From contig DATAWG010000004.1 in assembly GCA_036267355.1 (NCBI GenBank), forward strand, positions 27,575 through 91,574: 64,000 bases of DNA, given 5' to 3'. The notes beneath the pieces are model-generated. The model ran no database searches. It saw only the letters and a program-made list of their open reading frames with translations, and was not told where the DNA came from. The stretch is from Pirellulales bacterium (GTDB lineage Bacteria > Planctomycetota > Planctomycetia > Pirellulales > DATAWG01). Shown one piece after another: positions 17,805 to 26,120 of the stretch. Made by a program: the position numbers and the translations under genes. How positions within the stretch are numbered: the stretch's first letter is position 1; every line of letters begins with the position of its first letter.

Positions 17805-19817
17805 GATCGTCGGGGCATCGACCCACTGGCGATGCCATAGCTCGAGCACTAATAGCGACCAGATTCGATGGCCGTGATTGATGCGGCCCGATTGGTGCTC
17901 TTCAAGCAATTGCAAAACGGCCTCCGGGCGAAAATATCCGCGGGCCGTCGCTCGGGGATCCAACAGTGTTTGCCTGGCGAAATCTCGCAGTTTGCCGCGG
18001 AGCCAAGAATCCATCGGAACGCCGAATCCCATTTTTGGCCGCCGGCGGATCTCGGTGGGCAGCAAATCTCGAAACGCTTCGCGGAGAATTCGCTTGCTCC
18101 GCCCGAGTCGCTGTTTATACCGCACCGGCAGCGCCGCGGCCCATTCGACGAGCCGATGGTCCAGAAACGGCTGCCGGCATTCCAAACCGTGAGCCATCGA
18201 AGCAATATCGACTTTGACCAGCAAATCGCACGGCAGATAGGTCGTGAGATCGGCGAGCGAGGCCGCCGTAACCGGGTCGCGCCGGCCGGATCGCCGCCAA
18301 GCTCGCTGCAAGAATTCCGCCGGGTCGACATCCTTCAACCGCGAAAGTAAACCGTCGGTATAAAGTGCCGCGCGGCCGGCTTCGTTGAAGATTCCGATCC
18401 AATCCAAATAGCGCTGTTGCATCGGCAAATTCAGCACGGCCGAAAGCCGCCGCAAGCGCCGCACAATCGACCGCCTTCCGGGGTTGGCAGGCAATCGCCG
18501 CCAGAATTGGCTCGCCAACAGGCGACGCAATGATATGGGCAGGCGATCGAGCATTCCGGAGAGCCAGACGGCCCGATAGCGGTCGTAACCGGCGAACAGT
18601 TCGTCGCCGCCGTCGCCTGTGAGCGCGACCTTGACATCGCGGCGCGCCAACTCGGAGACATACCACGTCGGAATTGCCGAGCTATCGGCCATCGGTTCGT
18701 CGTAGTGCCAAGCCAATTTTGTCAGCAGATCGATACCGCTTGCCTCCACGCGCAGCACATGGTGCTGCGTGCCAAATCGTTCCGCCACTTGCCGGGCAAA
18801 CACCGTTTCATCGAATTGCGCGTCGGCAAACCCGATCGAAAAGGTCTTGATTCTCCCGCCGCCGCTCCCGGTGATCCCGCCGTTTCCGCCGTCTCGGCCC
18901 GGCATCTCGCTTGCGGTTTCGCGCGTCGCACTTTTTTCGCCGCCGCCAGCCAATTGGCTCATCAGTCCTACGACAATCGATGAATCGACCCCGCCCGACA
19001 AGAATGCTCCGAGCGGCACATCGCTCTGCATTCGCAAACGCACCGCATCGGTCAGCAGCTCGCGCAGCTCGGCGACGCACTCGCGCCATGGCCGATCCAC
19101 TTGCCGGCTGAAATCGGGCTGCCAATAAGCGTCGATTCGCATCTGGCCGTCGCGCCAGACGGCGTAGTGGCCGGGGGGCAGCTTTCGGATGCCGCGGAAA
19201 ATCGTGTTCGGATGCGGAACGTATTGATAGGTGAGATATTCGTCGATCGCTTCCGGATCGACATCCCGCGGGACGCCCGGCACGGCGAGCAAACATTTCA
19301 ACTCGCTCGCAAAAAGCAAGCGATCGGTTTCGAATCGATATACGAGCGGTTTCTTGCCGAGCCGATCGCGAACCAGCACCAATTGCCGCTGCCGCGAATC
19401 CCAAAGAGCGATGGCAAACATGCCCCAAAGACGCCGGGCAAAATCGGGCCCTTCGTCTTCGTAGAGATGGACGATTGTTTCCGTGTCGCCGGCGGTGCGG
19501 AAGCGGTGGCCCGATCCTTCCAGCCGCCGCCGCAGCTCACGAAAATTGTAAATTTCGCCGTTGAAAACTGCCCAAATCGTCTCGTCTTCGTTAGCGAGCG
19601 GTTGCCGGCTCCCGGCGAGATCGATGATCGAAAGCCGGCGATGCCCCAACGCGATCCCTGGCGTCGGCTCGCTGCCGCCTTCGATGCGGCACGGCCGGCA
19701 ATAGCGGCCGCGATCGTCCGGCCCGCGATGCGCCACGAGCTCGATCATTTGATCCAGCGTGGCGCTATCGATCGCGGCGGATGGATTATTCCAGATGGCT
19801 CCGGCGATGCCGCACAT
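17799..19817 (-). CDS. asnB: Asparagine synthetase-type glutamine amidotransferase
   Basis: This 672-residue two-domain enzyme has an N-terminal glutaminase (Ntn) domain beginning with the nucleophile Cys2 (MCGIAGAIWN) and including NGEIYNFRELR. The synthetase domain has the ATP pyrophosphatase motif SGGVDSS at 274-280. A Gly/Ser-rich insertion of about 33 residues (291-323) separates this motif from the KTFSIGF strand. Such enzymes make asparagine, or amidate sugars and other acids in polysaccharide loci. The two glycosyltransferases just upstream favour the second role. There is no ribosome binding site, but Cys2 fixes the start. The stop codon lies in a repeat element. Confidence 0.9.
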   Translation of the reverse strand: MCGIAGAIWNNPSAAIDSATLDQMIELVAHRGPDDRGRYCRPCRIEGGSEPTPGIALGHRRLSIIDLAGSRQPLANEDETIWAVFNGEIYNFRELRRRLEGSGHRFRTAGDTETIVHLYEDEGPDFARRLWGMFAIALWDSRQRQLVLVRDRLGKKPLVYRFETDRLLFASELKCLLAVPGVPRDVDPEAIDEYLTYQYVPHPNTIFRGIRKLPPGHYAVWRDGQMRIDAYWQPDFSRQVDRPWRECVAELRELLTDAVRLRMQSDVPLGAFLSGGVDSSIVVGLMSQLAGGGEKSATRETASEMPGRDGGNGGITGSGGGRIKTFSIGFADAQFDETVFARQVAERFGTQHHVLRVEASGIDLLTKLAWHYDEPMADSSAIPTWYVSELARRDVKVALTGDGGDELFAGYDRYRAVWLSGMLDRLPISLRRLLASQFWRRLPANPGRRSIVRRLRRLSAVLNLPMQQRYLDWIGIFNEAGRAALYTDGLLSRLKDVDPAEFLQRAWRRSGRRDPVTAASLADLTTYLPCDLLVKVDIASMAHGLECRQPFLDHRLVEWAAALPVRYKQRLGRSKRILREAFRDLLPTEIRRRPKMGFGVPMDSWLRGKLRDFARQTLLDPRATARGYFRPEAVLQLLEEHQSGRINHGHRIWSLLVLELWHRQWVDAPTIV

Positions 19818-19856
19818 CAGGCAGGGTGAGGGTGAGGGGCGAGGGGCGAGGAAGCT

Positions 19857-19924
19857 AGACGCGAAACCGCACGCGAGCTAGCAACTCAAGCGGCATCCGT
19901 GGTGCGCTTGCGGTTTCGCGCGTC
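19857..19924. repeat. Inverted repeat, GCGAAACCGC family
   Basis: The arms at 19857-19875 (GACGCGAAACCGCACGCGA) and 19903-19924 (GCGCTTGCGGTTTCGCGC) are inverted. It sits between the glycosyltransferase stop and the AsnB start, beside a purine-rich tract of GAGGGGC units at 19826-19851. A single arm recurs at 51735-51756, also next to a CCCTCACCC tract. Confidence 0.55.
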
Positions 19925-19926
19925 CA

Positions 19927-21042
19927 TCAGCAATCGAGCAATTCACCATACAACGCGGCGTGACGCTCCACCATCCGTTCCACGGTGAACTCGCTGAGCA
20001 TTCTCGCTCTGCCGGCTGCTCCGAATCGCCGAGCCAATTCGGCGTCTTCCAGAATTGGCAGGGTGTGCCTCGCGAAGGCGTTACGCGAGCTGGGCCGAAC
20101 CAAAAAACCCGTCTGGCCCGGCACCACCAATTCTCGGTTCGCCGGAATATCGCAGGCCACGACGGGCACGCCAGCCGCCATTGCTTCCATGATGGCATTC
20201 GATTGTCCTTCGTAGCCGCTCGCCAGCCAAAACACTTCGGCGTGGGCCATCAAGCGGGCGACATCCAGCCGTGTGCCAAGAAACCGCACGCGGTCTTCCA
20301 CTCCCGTCAGCCGCGCATACCGCTCAAGCGCCGATCGCAATGGCCCGTCGCCGATGACGAGCAGATACACATTGTCAAAAAGCTTGCTCAACTGATGCAT
20401 TCCCCAGATCAGTTCTTTGACCCGTTTCTGCGGCGAGAGTCGGCCAACCGTTGCGATCAGCCTCAATCCCGCGGGCAAATTCAACTCCGCGAGCAAATCG
20501 GCGTGGCCCGGCGAGCGGGGTTCGGCGCCCTGCTCCGCAGGCGGTATCCCGTTGGCGATTACGACGAATTTATCGGCAGCGATTCCGCGCGAAACATAAA
20601 AATCGCGGACCGCCGAGCTATTGGCGACAATGCGATCGGTCGACGCGGCCAAGCGGCGATCGATCGCCAATTCGTGCCACATCTTCCACCGATCGACGCA
20701 TCGCTCGCTTGCCGCCAGCCGCCGCACGCCCGCTTGCCGAGCCGCCGTTCGGCCATAGCAATTCGCGGCGAAGAGCCACGTGTGAACCAGATCGGGCCGC
20801 AACCGCGCGATGTGCCGTTTCAGCCGCCACCAAGCTCCCGGATCGACCTTCCAACGCTTGTGCAAAACAGTCACTGGAATATCTGCCTTGGCCAGCGATT
20901 CTTCGAACGGTCCGCCGCGAGTCAAAGCACAGACATGCACGTCGAACCGATCGCGCGGCAAATGGCTAGCCAACAGCGTCAACTGCTTTTCCGAGCCGTG
21001 CGGATCGAGCGTCGGAATGATGTGCAAAATGCGTTTGCTCAC
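19927..21042 (-). CDS. Glycosyltransferase family 4, first of pair
   Basis: This 371-residue GT-B enzyme transfers a sugar from a nucleotide-sugar donor. The N-terminal domain starts RILHIIPTLDPHGSEKQLTLLA, the usual acceptor-side glycine motif. The C-terminal donor domain has TVGRLSPQKRVKELI and the family motif SGYEGQSNAIMEAMAAGVPVVACD, where the Glu-x7-Glu pair contacts the donor. It starts with GTG at 21042 inside the stop of the upstream glycosyltransferase (GTGA overlap), so the two are translationally coupled. The sugar and acceptor are unknown; an exopolysaccharide role is inferred from the neighbours. Confidence 0.9.
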   Translation of the reverse strand: MSKRILHIIPTLDPHGSEKQLTLLASHLPRDRFDVHVCALTRGGPFEESLAKADIPVTVLHKRWKVDPGAWWRLKRHIARLRPDLVHTWLFAANCYGRTAARQAGVRRLAASERCVDRWKMWHELAIDRRLAASTDRIVANSSAVRDFYVSRGIAADKFVVIANGIPPAEQGAEPRSPGHADLLAELNLPAGLRLIATVGRLSPQKRVKELIWGMHQLSKLFDNVYLLVIGDGPLRSALERYARLTGVEDRVRFLGTRLDVARLMAHAEVFWLASGYEGQSNAIMEAMAAGVPVVACDIPANRELVVPGQTGFLVRPSSRNAFARHTLPILEDAELARRFGAAGRARMLSEFTVERMVERHAALYGELLDC

Positions 21043-22265
21043 GGTTGGCCCGCTCCCAACAATCGTTCGAATAAGGCCAGATGGCTGTGGACCATGCGAT
21101 CGAGCGAAAAGTGCTCCTCGACGCGCCGCCGTGCGACCGTCCCGAATTCCGCGGCCCGAGCCGGCTCCGCAAACATCTTCTCGATGGCCGCCGCTAGAGC
21201 CGTTGTATCGCCAGGCGAAACCAGTAGCCCTTCGACGCCGTCGCGAATCGCTTGAGCATTACCCGGAATATCGCTGGCCACGACCGGCAAGCCGGCCGCC
21301 ATCGCTTCCAACAGCGCATGCGACAACCCCTCCGACTCCGACGGCAAGACGAAAAGATCCGCCGCGGCCAAAACATCTTCGACATTATCGAACGCGCCGG
21401 GAAGCACGACCCGACCCGACAGCCCGAGCGCATCGATCTGGCCAACAAGCGCCGCATGCTCGATCCCCTCGCCGACCAGCCAAAGCCGTGTGTCGGCCTG
21501 TCGTGCGGCGACCTGCGCCCAAGCGGAAATCAAATTGGCCAAACCTTTCCCAGGATGCAGGCGGCCAAGGTAAACGGCCAAACGCGTGTCCGGCCCAAGC
21601 GACATCGCCGCGTTCGCAGTTCCGATCGTCGATCGGGCTTGCCGGCGACGGATCGGGCTCGCTCGCACTCCAATCCGCACACCGCTCGGAATCAGCTTCA
21701 CGATCGACGACGAGAACCCCGCGGCCAAGAGTTCATCGCGAATCGCTGCCGAGGGGGCCACAACAGCCGCCGCCCGATGCACTTCGCGTCGAATTCGCAT
21801 GCCGCAGCGACCGGTGGTGTGCCAATGGCAGTCGCCCCTTTCGCCGCCGCCGCTGGCTCGCAACACGACCGGGAACCCCATCCGGCGTCCGGTTCGAACC
21901 GCGACGTACGCATCGTGCTTCAATTGCGAAACGTAGGCCAGGTCGAACTCGCCGCGATGACCGCGGAGCCAAGCGGCCAACTCGCGCATGTATCGCAGCG
22001 TGCCCCAGATTCGCAGCGGCGGATGCAGGAGCCGTGCGACGGGAACTCCGCAGTGGCTAAACGTGGCGGGCCAGTTCGATTGCCACCGTGCGGTGACGAT
22101 GGTCGCACGCGCTCCCCGTGCGACGAGCGCCGCCGAGAGATTCGCCACCATCGTCTCGGCTCCGCCCACCAAGGGCCAAAATCGCCGCGTGATGAACACC
22201 ACTCGTGGCGAGATGGCCGCGCTGGCACGTCGATCCCCGGCCGCTGATCCCTGGCCGCTGCTCAC
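21039..22265 (-). CDS. Glycosyltransferase family 4, second of pair
   Basis: This is a 408-residue GT-B glycosyltransferase. It begins RVVFITRRFWPLVGGAETMVANLSAAL and has the donor-site segments LAVYLGRLHPGKGLANLI and PSESEGLSHALLEAMAAGLPVVASD with the conserved Glu pair. A basic, Arg-rich loop lies near residues 205-225. It starts with GTG at 22265, overlapping the hpt stop (GTGA), and its own stop overlaps the next glycosyltransferase start. The three genes therefore form one coupled minus-strand unit. Its sequence is clearly different from its neighbour's, so this is not a recent duplication. Confidence 0.9.
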   Translation of the reverse strand: MSSGQGSAAGDRRASAAISPRVVFITRRFWPLVGGAETMVANLSAALVARGARATIVTARWQSNWPATFSHCGVPVARLLHPPLRIWGTLRYMRELAAWLRGHRGEFDLAYVSQLKHDAYVAVRTGRRMGFPVVLRASGGGERGDCHWHTTGRCGMRIRREVHRAAAVVAPSAAIRDELLAAGFSSSIVKLIPSGVRIGVRASPIRRRQARSTIGTANAAMSLGPDTRLAVYLGRLHPGKGLANLISAWAQVAARQADTRLWLVGEGIEHAALVGQIDALGLSGRVVLPGAFDNVEDVLAAADLFVLPSESEGLSHALLEAMAAGLPVVASDIPGNAQAIRDGVEGLLVSPGDTTALAAAIEKMFAEPARAAEFGTVARRRVEEHFSLDRMVHSHLALFERLLGAGQP

Positions 22266-22837
22266 GCGTCGCCATCCTCCATGATGGCAACATACGGCAA
22301 ATTCCGAAATGCATCGCGATAATCCAGCCCGTAGCCGACGACGAATTGATTCGGAATTTCGAACCCCACGTGGTCCGGTTCCATCGACACCGCCTTGCGG
22401 CCATGCTTCCGCAGCAACACGGCCGTGCGCACGCTCTCAGGCCCCACTTGCCGCAATTGTTCGACCAATGCCGAAAGTGTGTTGCCGGTGTCGAAAATAT
22501 CGTCAACCAGGAGCACATGCCGGCCGCCAATCTCGGGCAACATCGTAAGGTCGATTTTCAGCGGCCCGGGCTCCGAACCGCTCACGCGATAACTGCTGGC
22601 CTGCACCAGTCCGACTTGCAACGAAATGTCGAGCCGGCGAATCAAATCGGCCAACAGCACGATACTGCCGTTGAGCACGCCTAAGATTGTCAGCGGCTTG
22701 CCAGCGTAAACCAGCAGAATTTCATCCGCCAGCCGGCCAACGCCTTCGTCGATCTGTTCGGCACTAAGCAATTTTCGCATGGCAGGGTGCGCCGGCGGGT
22801 CGATTTCAGTCAACAATTGCCCGAGCATTTCTTGCAT
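22262..22837 (-). CDS. hpt: Hypoxanthine phosphoribosyltransferase
   Basis: This 191-residue purine salvage enzyme converts hypoxanthine or guanine plus PRPP to the nucleotide. The PRPP-binding motif is VLLVDDIFDTGNTL. The flanking signatures are LGVLNGSIVLLADLIRRL and VQASSYRVSGSEPGP, the flexible loop. The C-terminal VGYGLDYRDAFRNLPYVAIM segment closes the base pocket. It is first in a coupled unit with two glycosyltransferases, an unusual partner set that may only reflect shared transcription. No clear ribosome binding site precedes the ATG at 22837. Confidence 0.93.
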   Translation of the reverse strand: MQEMLGQLLTEIDPPAHPAMRKLLSAEQIDEGVGRLADEILLVYAGKPLTILGVLNGSIVLLADLIRRLDISLQVGLVQASSYRVSGSEPGPLKIDLTMLPEIGGRHVLLVDDIFDTGNTLSALVEQLRQVGPESVRTAVLLRKHGRKAVSMEPDHVGFEIPNQFVVGYGLDYRDAFRNLPYVAIMEDGDA

Positions 22838-22957
22838 TACTCACGGTCGTCCAATTCTAAATAGTGGACATTGAGGCCGATAGTCCGTAAGACAAGGATT
22901 GGCCGAACAGGCCGGCGGAGCTTCCGCGAATCGCTGCCCCAGCTCACCAGAACACCT

Positions 22958-23725
22958 ATGACAACATCCGACGGCACATGGACGCAAATCGAGCTGCGGG
23001 GCCACGCATGTGATGTCTATGAGCCGCCGCGGTTTGTTTCCACGCCGCAAGCCGAGCGGCGGGGAGCGGTGATCTATCTGCATGGCGTTCGGCTGGCGCG
23101 GCTGGCCGATTATCCGGTGTTTACCGAAGAATTCGCTCGACATAACTTGGCAGTGCTCGCGCCCCACAGCGGGCCGAGCTGGTGGACCGATCGAATCACG
23201 CCGGGCTTCGATCTGCAAATTACGCCGGTCCGGCAGGTGCTCGATCAGGTGCTCCCTTATGCGGCGGAGCGATGGGGGATTCGGCCCCCGCAGCTCGCAC
23301 TTTTGGGCACAAGCATGGGAGGCCAGGGGGCGCTGCGGCTGGCCTTCAAGAATGCCGACAAGTTCCCAGTCGTTGCCGCGATCTCTCCAGCGATCGACTA
23401 CCAGATCCGCTGGCGCGAGGGTGATCCAGTGCTGCGGCAACTGTACGACGATGCCGAGACCGCTCGGCAAGATACGGCAACGCTGCACGTTCATCCCTTG
23501 CACTGGCCACGGCATCTCTGGTTTTGCTGCGACCCGGCCGACGCGCGATGGCACGATAGCGCCGACCGGCTGCGGATGAAACTCGCGGCACTGGGAATTC
23601 CACACGAAACCGATCTGTCCACGAGCGCCGGCGGCCACGGCTGGGAATACTACCAGCATATGGCCCCCCGGGCCGTTGCGTTTTTGGCTGATAGCCTGGA
23701 TCGCGAACGCCGCCGCGTCAATTAA
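22958..23725 (+). CDS. Alpha/beta-hydrolase, esterase type
   Basis: This 255-residue serine hydrolase has the nucleophile elbow GTSMGGQGAL and an N-terminal oxyanion strand (AVIYLHGV). The likely catalytic His is in STSAGGHGWEYY near the C-terminus. The layout (LAPHSGPSWWTDRI, then GTSMGG, then HGWEYYQ) resembles the esterase D/S-formylglutathione hydrolase fold. The substrate is unknown. The ATG at 22958 is preferred to a TTG at 22871, whose extension is Arg-rich and unstructured. The stop codon TAA is the first triplet of a family 1 repeat arm. Confidence 0.85.
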   Translation: MTTSDGTWTQIELRGHACDVYEPPRFVSTPQAERRGAVIYLHGVRLARLADYPVFTEEFARHNLAVLAPHSGPSWWTDRITPGFDLQITPVRQVLDQVLPYAAERWGIRPPQLALLGTSMGGQGALRLAFKNADKFPVVAAISPAIDYQIRWREGDPVLRQLYDDAETARQDTATLHVHPLHWPRHLWFCCDPADARWHDSADRLRMKLAALGIPHETDLSTSAGGHGWEYYQHMAPRAVAFLADSLDRERRRVN

Positions 23726-23746
23726 GGCTTGGCCGAAAAATAATTT
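23723..23746. repeat. Family 1 half element (copy C)
   Basis: This is one arm only, reading TAAGGCTTGGCCGAAAAATA from the esterase stop codon onward. It differs from the arm of the full copy at 28747 by a few bases. No right arm follows; a different palindrome does. Confidence 0.65.
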
Positions 23747-23758
23747 CTCCCACAAGCC

Positions 23759-23819
23759 CGGAGCCCGCATTGCAAGCAAAGATGGTTCGGATTCCCGCTT
23801 GCCAGCGATGCGGGCTCCG
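23759..23819. repeat. Palindromic hairpin between convergent genes
   Basis: The left arm CGGAGCCCGCATTGCAAGC (23759-23777) pairs with the right arm at 23797-23819, which ends GATGCGGGCTCCG. It lies between the esterase and the GNAT stop codons and could stop transcription from both sides. It also looks like a dispersed repeat. Confidence 0.5.
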
Positions 23820-23831
23820 ATGATGGCACTT

Positions 23832-25025
23832 TCACACGCCCGCGATGTCGCGATCAAAAATGCGATAGGTTTTGTATTTTCGCCCGCCGACGGCTTCGAT
23901 CGTGCGATTCACCAAGGCGTTGTCTTCGAGTGTCCAGCTTAGCTCGGCCCCGGTGTAGCCCAGTGAGCGGCCCTGGTCGAACGTGCGCAAGATCAAGAGT
24001 TCGGCGACGCCGCGGCGGCGATATCCCTCAATGACCCCCAGGGCAAGCAGCCGGCATGTCTTGATCCGCTTCAGTCCGCGCAGCAGCTTCCACAACCCAA
24101 TCGGCAATCCATAATGGAACAGGCGGCCATCGATGTCCCGCAGCGCTTCGTTGATATCCGGCAATGAAAGCGAAAATCCCACCGGCCGCCCTTCCACCTC
24201 CGAGAACAGCATCAACTCCGGCTTGGCGAAGCGAACCAACTCGCGGGCCATATACTGAAACTCGGCTTCCGTCATCGGCACGCCGCCCCAATTGTCTTTC
24301 CAGGCCTCGTTGAAGATCGTCCGCAACCGCTGCAATTCCGCCGGCAGGTCGTCGCGCCGCAACGGCCGAACGCTGACGCCGCCGCGGGCCGCGACCCGCT
24401 CGACCCGCGCCCGCCAACCCGCATCAATTTCGTTGTCCACGCGGTCGAACCACCATGCGAAGAGATCTTCGGCCTTCGTCAGTCCGCACGATTCGAGCAG
24501 TCCGCGATAATAGGCCGGATTGTGGTTCATCATCAGCCGTGGCGGCGTATCGAATCCGTCGATCAACAGGCCGCACTCATAGTTTGTCGAGTAGTTGATG
24601 GGGCCCATGATTCGCGTCCGGCCGCGGGCGGCTAGCCACGCGGCCGCCGCATCCAGAAGCGCATGCGCGACGTGGGGATCATCGGCTGATTCGAACATGC
24701 CGAAGCAGCCAACATTGTCTGCGTGCTTGGCGTTGTAAAGGGGATCGTCGCTTACGAGAATTCGCCCGACCGGTTCGCTACCGCGCCAAGCCAACAGTTT
24801 TGTCGCGGCGCCGTGGAGGTAGAAGGGATGCTTGCGCGGATCGAGAAATTCTTTCCGCTCGATCCGAAGCGGCGGCACCCAACAAGCGTCGGCCGCGTAA
24901 ATTCGTGCCGGCAATGCGAGAAACTGGCGTCGATCCCGCCGGGAATTGGCCGGCCGCACGACAATCGTTCGGCCAAGCCTTTGAGGGCGTTGGACGGTCT
25001 CAATACTCACGTCCATGCACCTCAT
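23832..25025 (-). CDS. GNAT-superfamily protein (397 aa)
   Basis: This 397-residue protein looks like two GNAT-like halves. The first has GRILVSDDPLYN and RIMGPINYSTNYECGLLIDGFDTPP. The second has LALGVIEGYRRRGVAELLILRTFDQGRSLGY, which includes the acetyl-CoA loop (YRRRGVA), and ELSWTLEDNALVNRTIEAVGG. Proteins of this shape are widespread uncharacterised acyl-CoA-dependent transferases; the substrate is unknown. ATG 25025 is used, with a second in-frame ATG 9 bases later. The stop is about 12 bases from a hairpin shared with the convergent esterase. Confidence 0.8.
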   Translation of the reverse strand: MRCMDVSIETVQRPQRLGRTIVVRPANSRRDRRQFLALPARIYAADACWVPPLRIERKEFLDPRKHPFYLHGAATKLLAWRGSEPVGRILVSDDPLYNAKHADNVGCFGMFESADDPHVAHALLDAAAAWLAARGRTRIMGPINYSTNYECGLLIDGFDTPPRLMMNHNPAYYRGLLESCGLTKAEDLFAWWFDRVDNEIDAGWRARVERVAARGGVSVRPLRRDDLPAELQRLRTIFNEAWKDNWGGVPMTEAEFQYMARELVRFAKPELMLFSEVEGRPVGFSLSLPDINEALRDIDGRLFHYGLPIGLWKLLRGLKRIKTCRLLALGVIEGYRRRGVAELLILRTFDQGRSLGYTGAELSWTLEDNALVNRTIEAVGGRKYKTYRIFDRDIAGV

Positions 25026-25125
25026 AAAACGGCCGGCCTTGTGCCAGCCAGAAAGAACCTCTTCATTGAACCATACGAAGTTCCTCCGCCGAAGGCAACA
25101 GACCAGGGTCCGTCAGATCATTCAC

Positions 25126-25289
25126 GTGTGCCACTGGCAATCGCAGTCTGCCAGTGCGGCGCCGCGAGACGACCGTCACACTACCAGGGAGGGCCAAACC
25201 TAATCACACGTCCGGACGGCGACGATCGATACACAGTCGAGCGTCCCGCGGCGGTTCTCATTGGCAGACTTCGCTTGCCAGTGGCACAC
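25126..25289. repeat. Inverted repeat, TGCCACTGGCA family
   Basis: The arms at 25126-25156 (GTGTGCCACTGGCAATCGCA) and 25258-25289 (CATTGGCAGACT then CTTGCCAGTGGCACAC) are inverted with few mismatches. Inner motifs CTACCAGGG and CCCTGGTAG are also complementary. The region holds no gene. It separates the GNAT and metallo-hydrolase genes. Confidence 0.6.
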
Positions 25290-25309
25290 CCTGGTAGAGA
25301 CCAACTTGA

Positions 25310-25993
25310 TTAGACCGTAAAATTCCCGCCAGGTTCGACGGCGTGCGGGATCGATTGCGTATGGCCGCGGACGCGCTCGGCCCATTGCTGGGCGTCCTGT
25401 TTGATCACCGGCCAAGTGTTGTAATGACTGGGCGCGACGTGTCGCGGATTCAATAGCTTGACGGCTTCCAGCGAGTCGTCAGGGCCCATCGTGAACAAAT
25501 CGCCGATCGGCAGCACCGCCAAATCCAAGCCTGCGGCCCCGATCATCTTCATGTCGGAAAAGAGGGCCGTGTCGCCGGCGAAATAAAGCCGCTGGTCGCC
25601 CACGGTCAGAACATATCCGCCGGGAGTGCCCCCAGGAGTGCCGTCCGGCAACACCGAACTGTGATGGGCGATCGTCATCTTTGCCCGGCCAAACGGCATC
25701 GGCATCGATCCGCCGATATTCATCGGTAGCGTTTTGGACACGCCCTGGTTGCCAAGCCACTGGCAGATTTCGAAATTCGCGACCACGGCGGCGCCGGTGC
25801 GTTTGGCGATTTTCACCGCGTCGTTCATGTGATCGAAATGGCCGTGGGTGAGAAAAATAAATTCCGCCTCGACATCACCGGATTTCGCCGCGGCGGCCGG
25901 ATTGTCGTCGAGATACGGATCGACGAGAAAGCGATGATTGCCGGCCGCGACCGACCACGTGGCATGCCCGAGCCAAGTCAATTCGATGGCCAT
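25310..25993 (-). CDS. Metal-dependent hydrolase, beta-lactamase fold
   Basis: This is a 227-residue metallo-beta-lactamase-fold enzyme of the UlaG/YtkL type. Metal ligands are visible: HGHFDHMND (the HxHxDH motif, here THGHFDH), a later His in MTIAHHSS, Asp in YFAGDTALF and His in HVAPSHYNT. It begins with LTWLGHATW, typical of the group. The substrate is unknown. AGGAGA lies 8 bases before the ATG at 25993. It is downstream of the isomerase-like gene on the same strand, about 127 bases away. Confidence 0.9.
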   Translation of the reverse strand: MAIELTWLGHATWSVAAGNHRFLVDPYLDDNPAAAAKSGDVEAEFIFLTHGHFDHMNDAVKIAKRTGAAVVANFEICQWLGNQGVSKTLPMNIGGSMPMPFGRAKMTIAHHSSVLPDGTPGGTPGGYVLTVGDQRLYFAGDTALFSDMKMIGAAGLDLAVLPIGDLFTMGPDDSLEAVKLLNPRHVAPSHYNTWPVIKQDAQQWAERVRGHTQSIPHAVEPGGNFTV

Positions 25994-26120
25994 GGATGAT
26001 CTCCTGTCGAGAACTGTTTCGCGCGTGTGCTCAATCCAATCGTTTTATACGCCGCGCCGGACAGACGACCCTAGGGGCGCCGTCCGCCAAGTTTTTGGAA
26101 TTCGGTCTCGCCGCAGCACA

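Noticed and set aside
20810-22060. 416-residue plus-strand frame opposite the glycosyltransferases
   Set aside because: It is Arg/Pro-rich without motifs, and the minus strand has two clear coupled glycosyltransferases.
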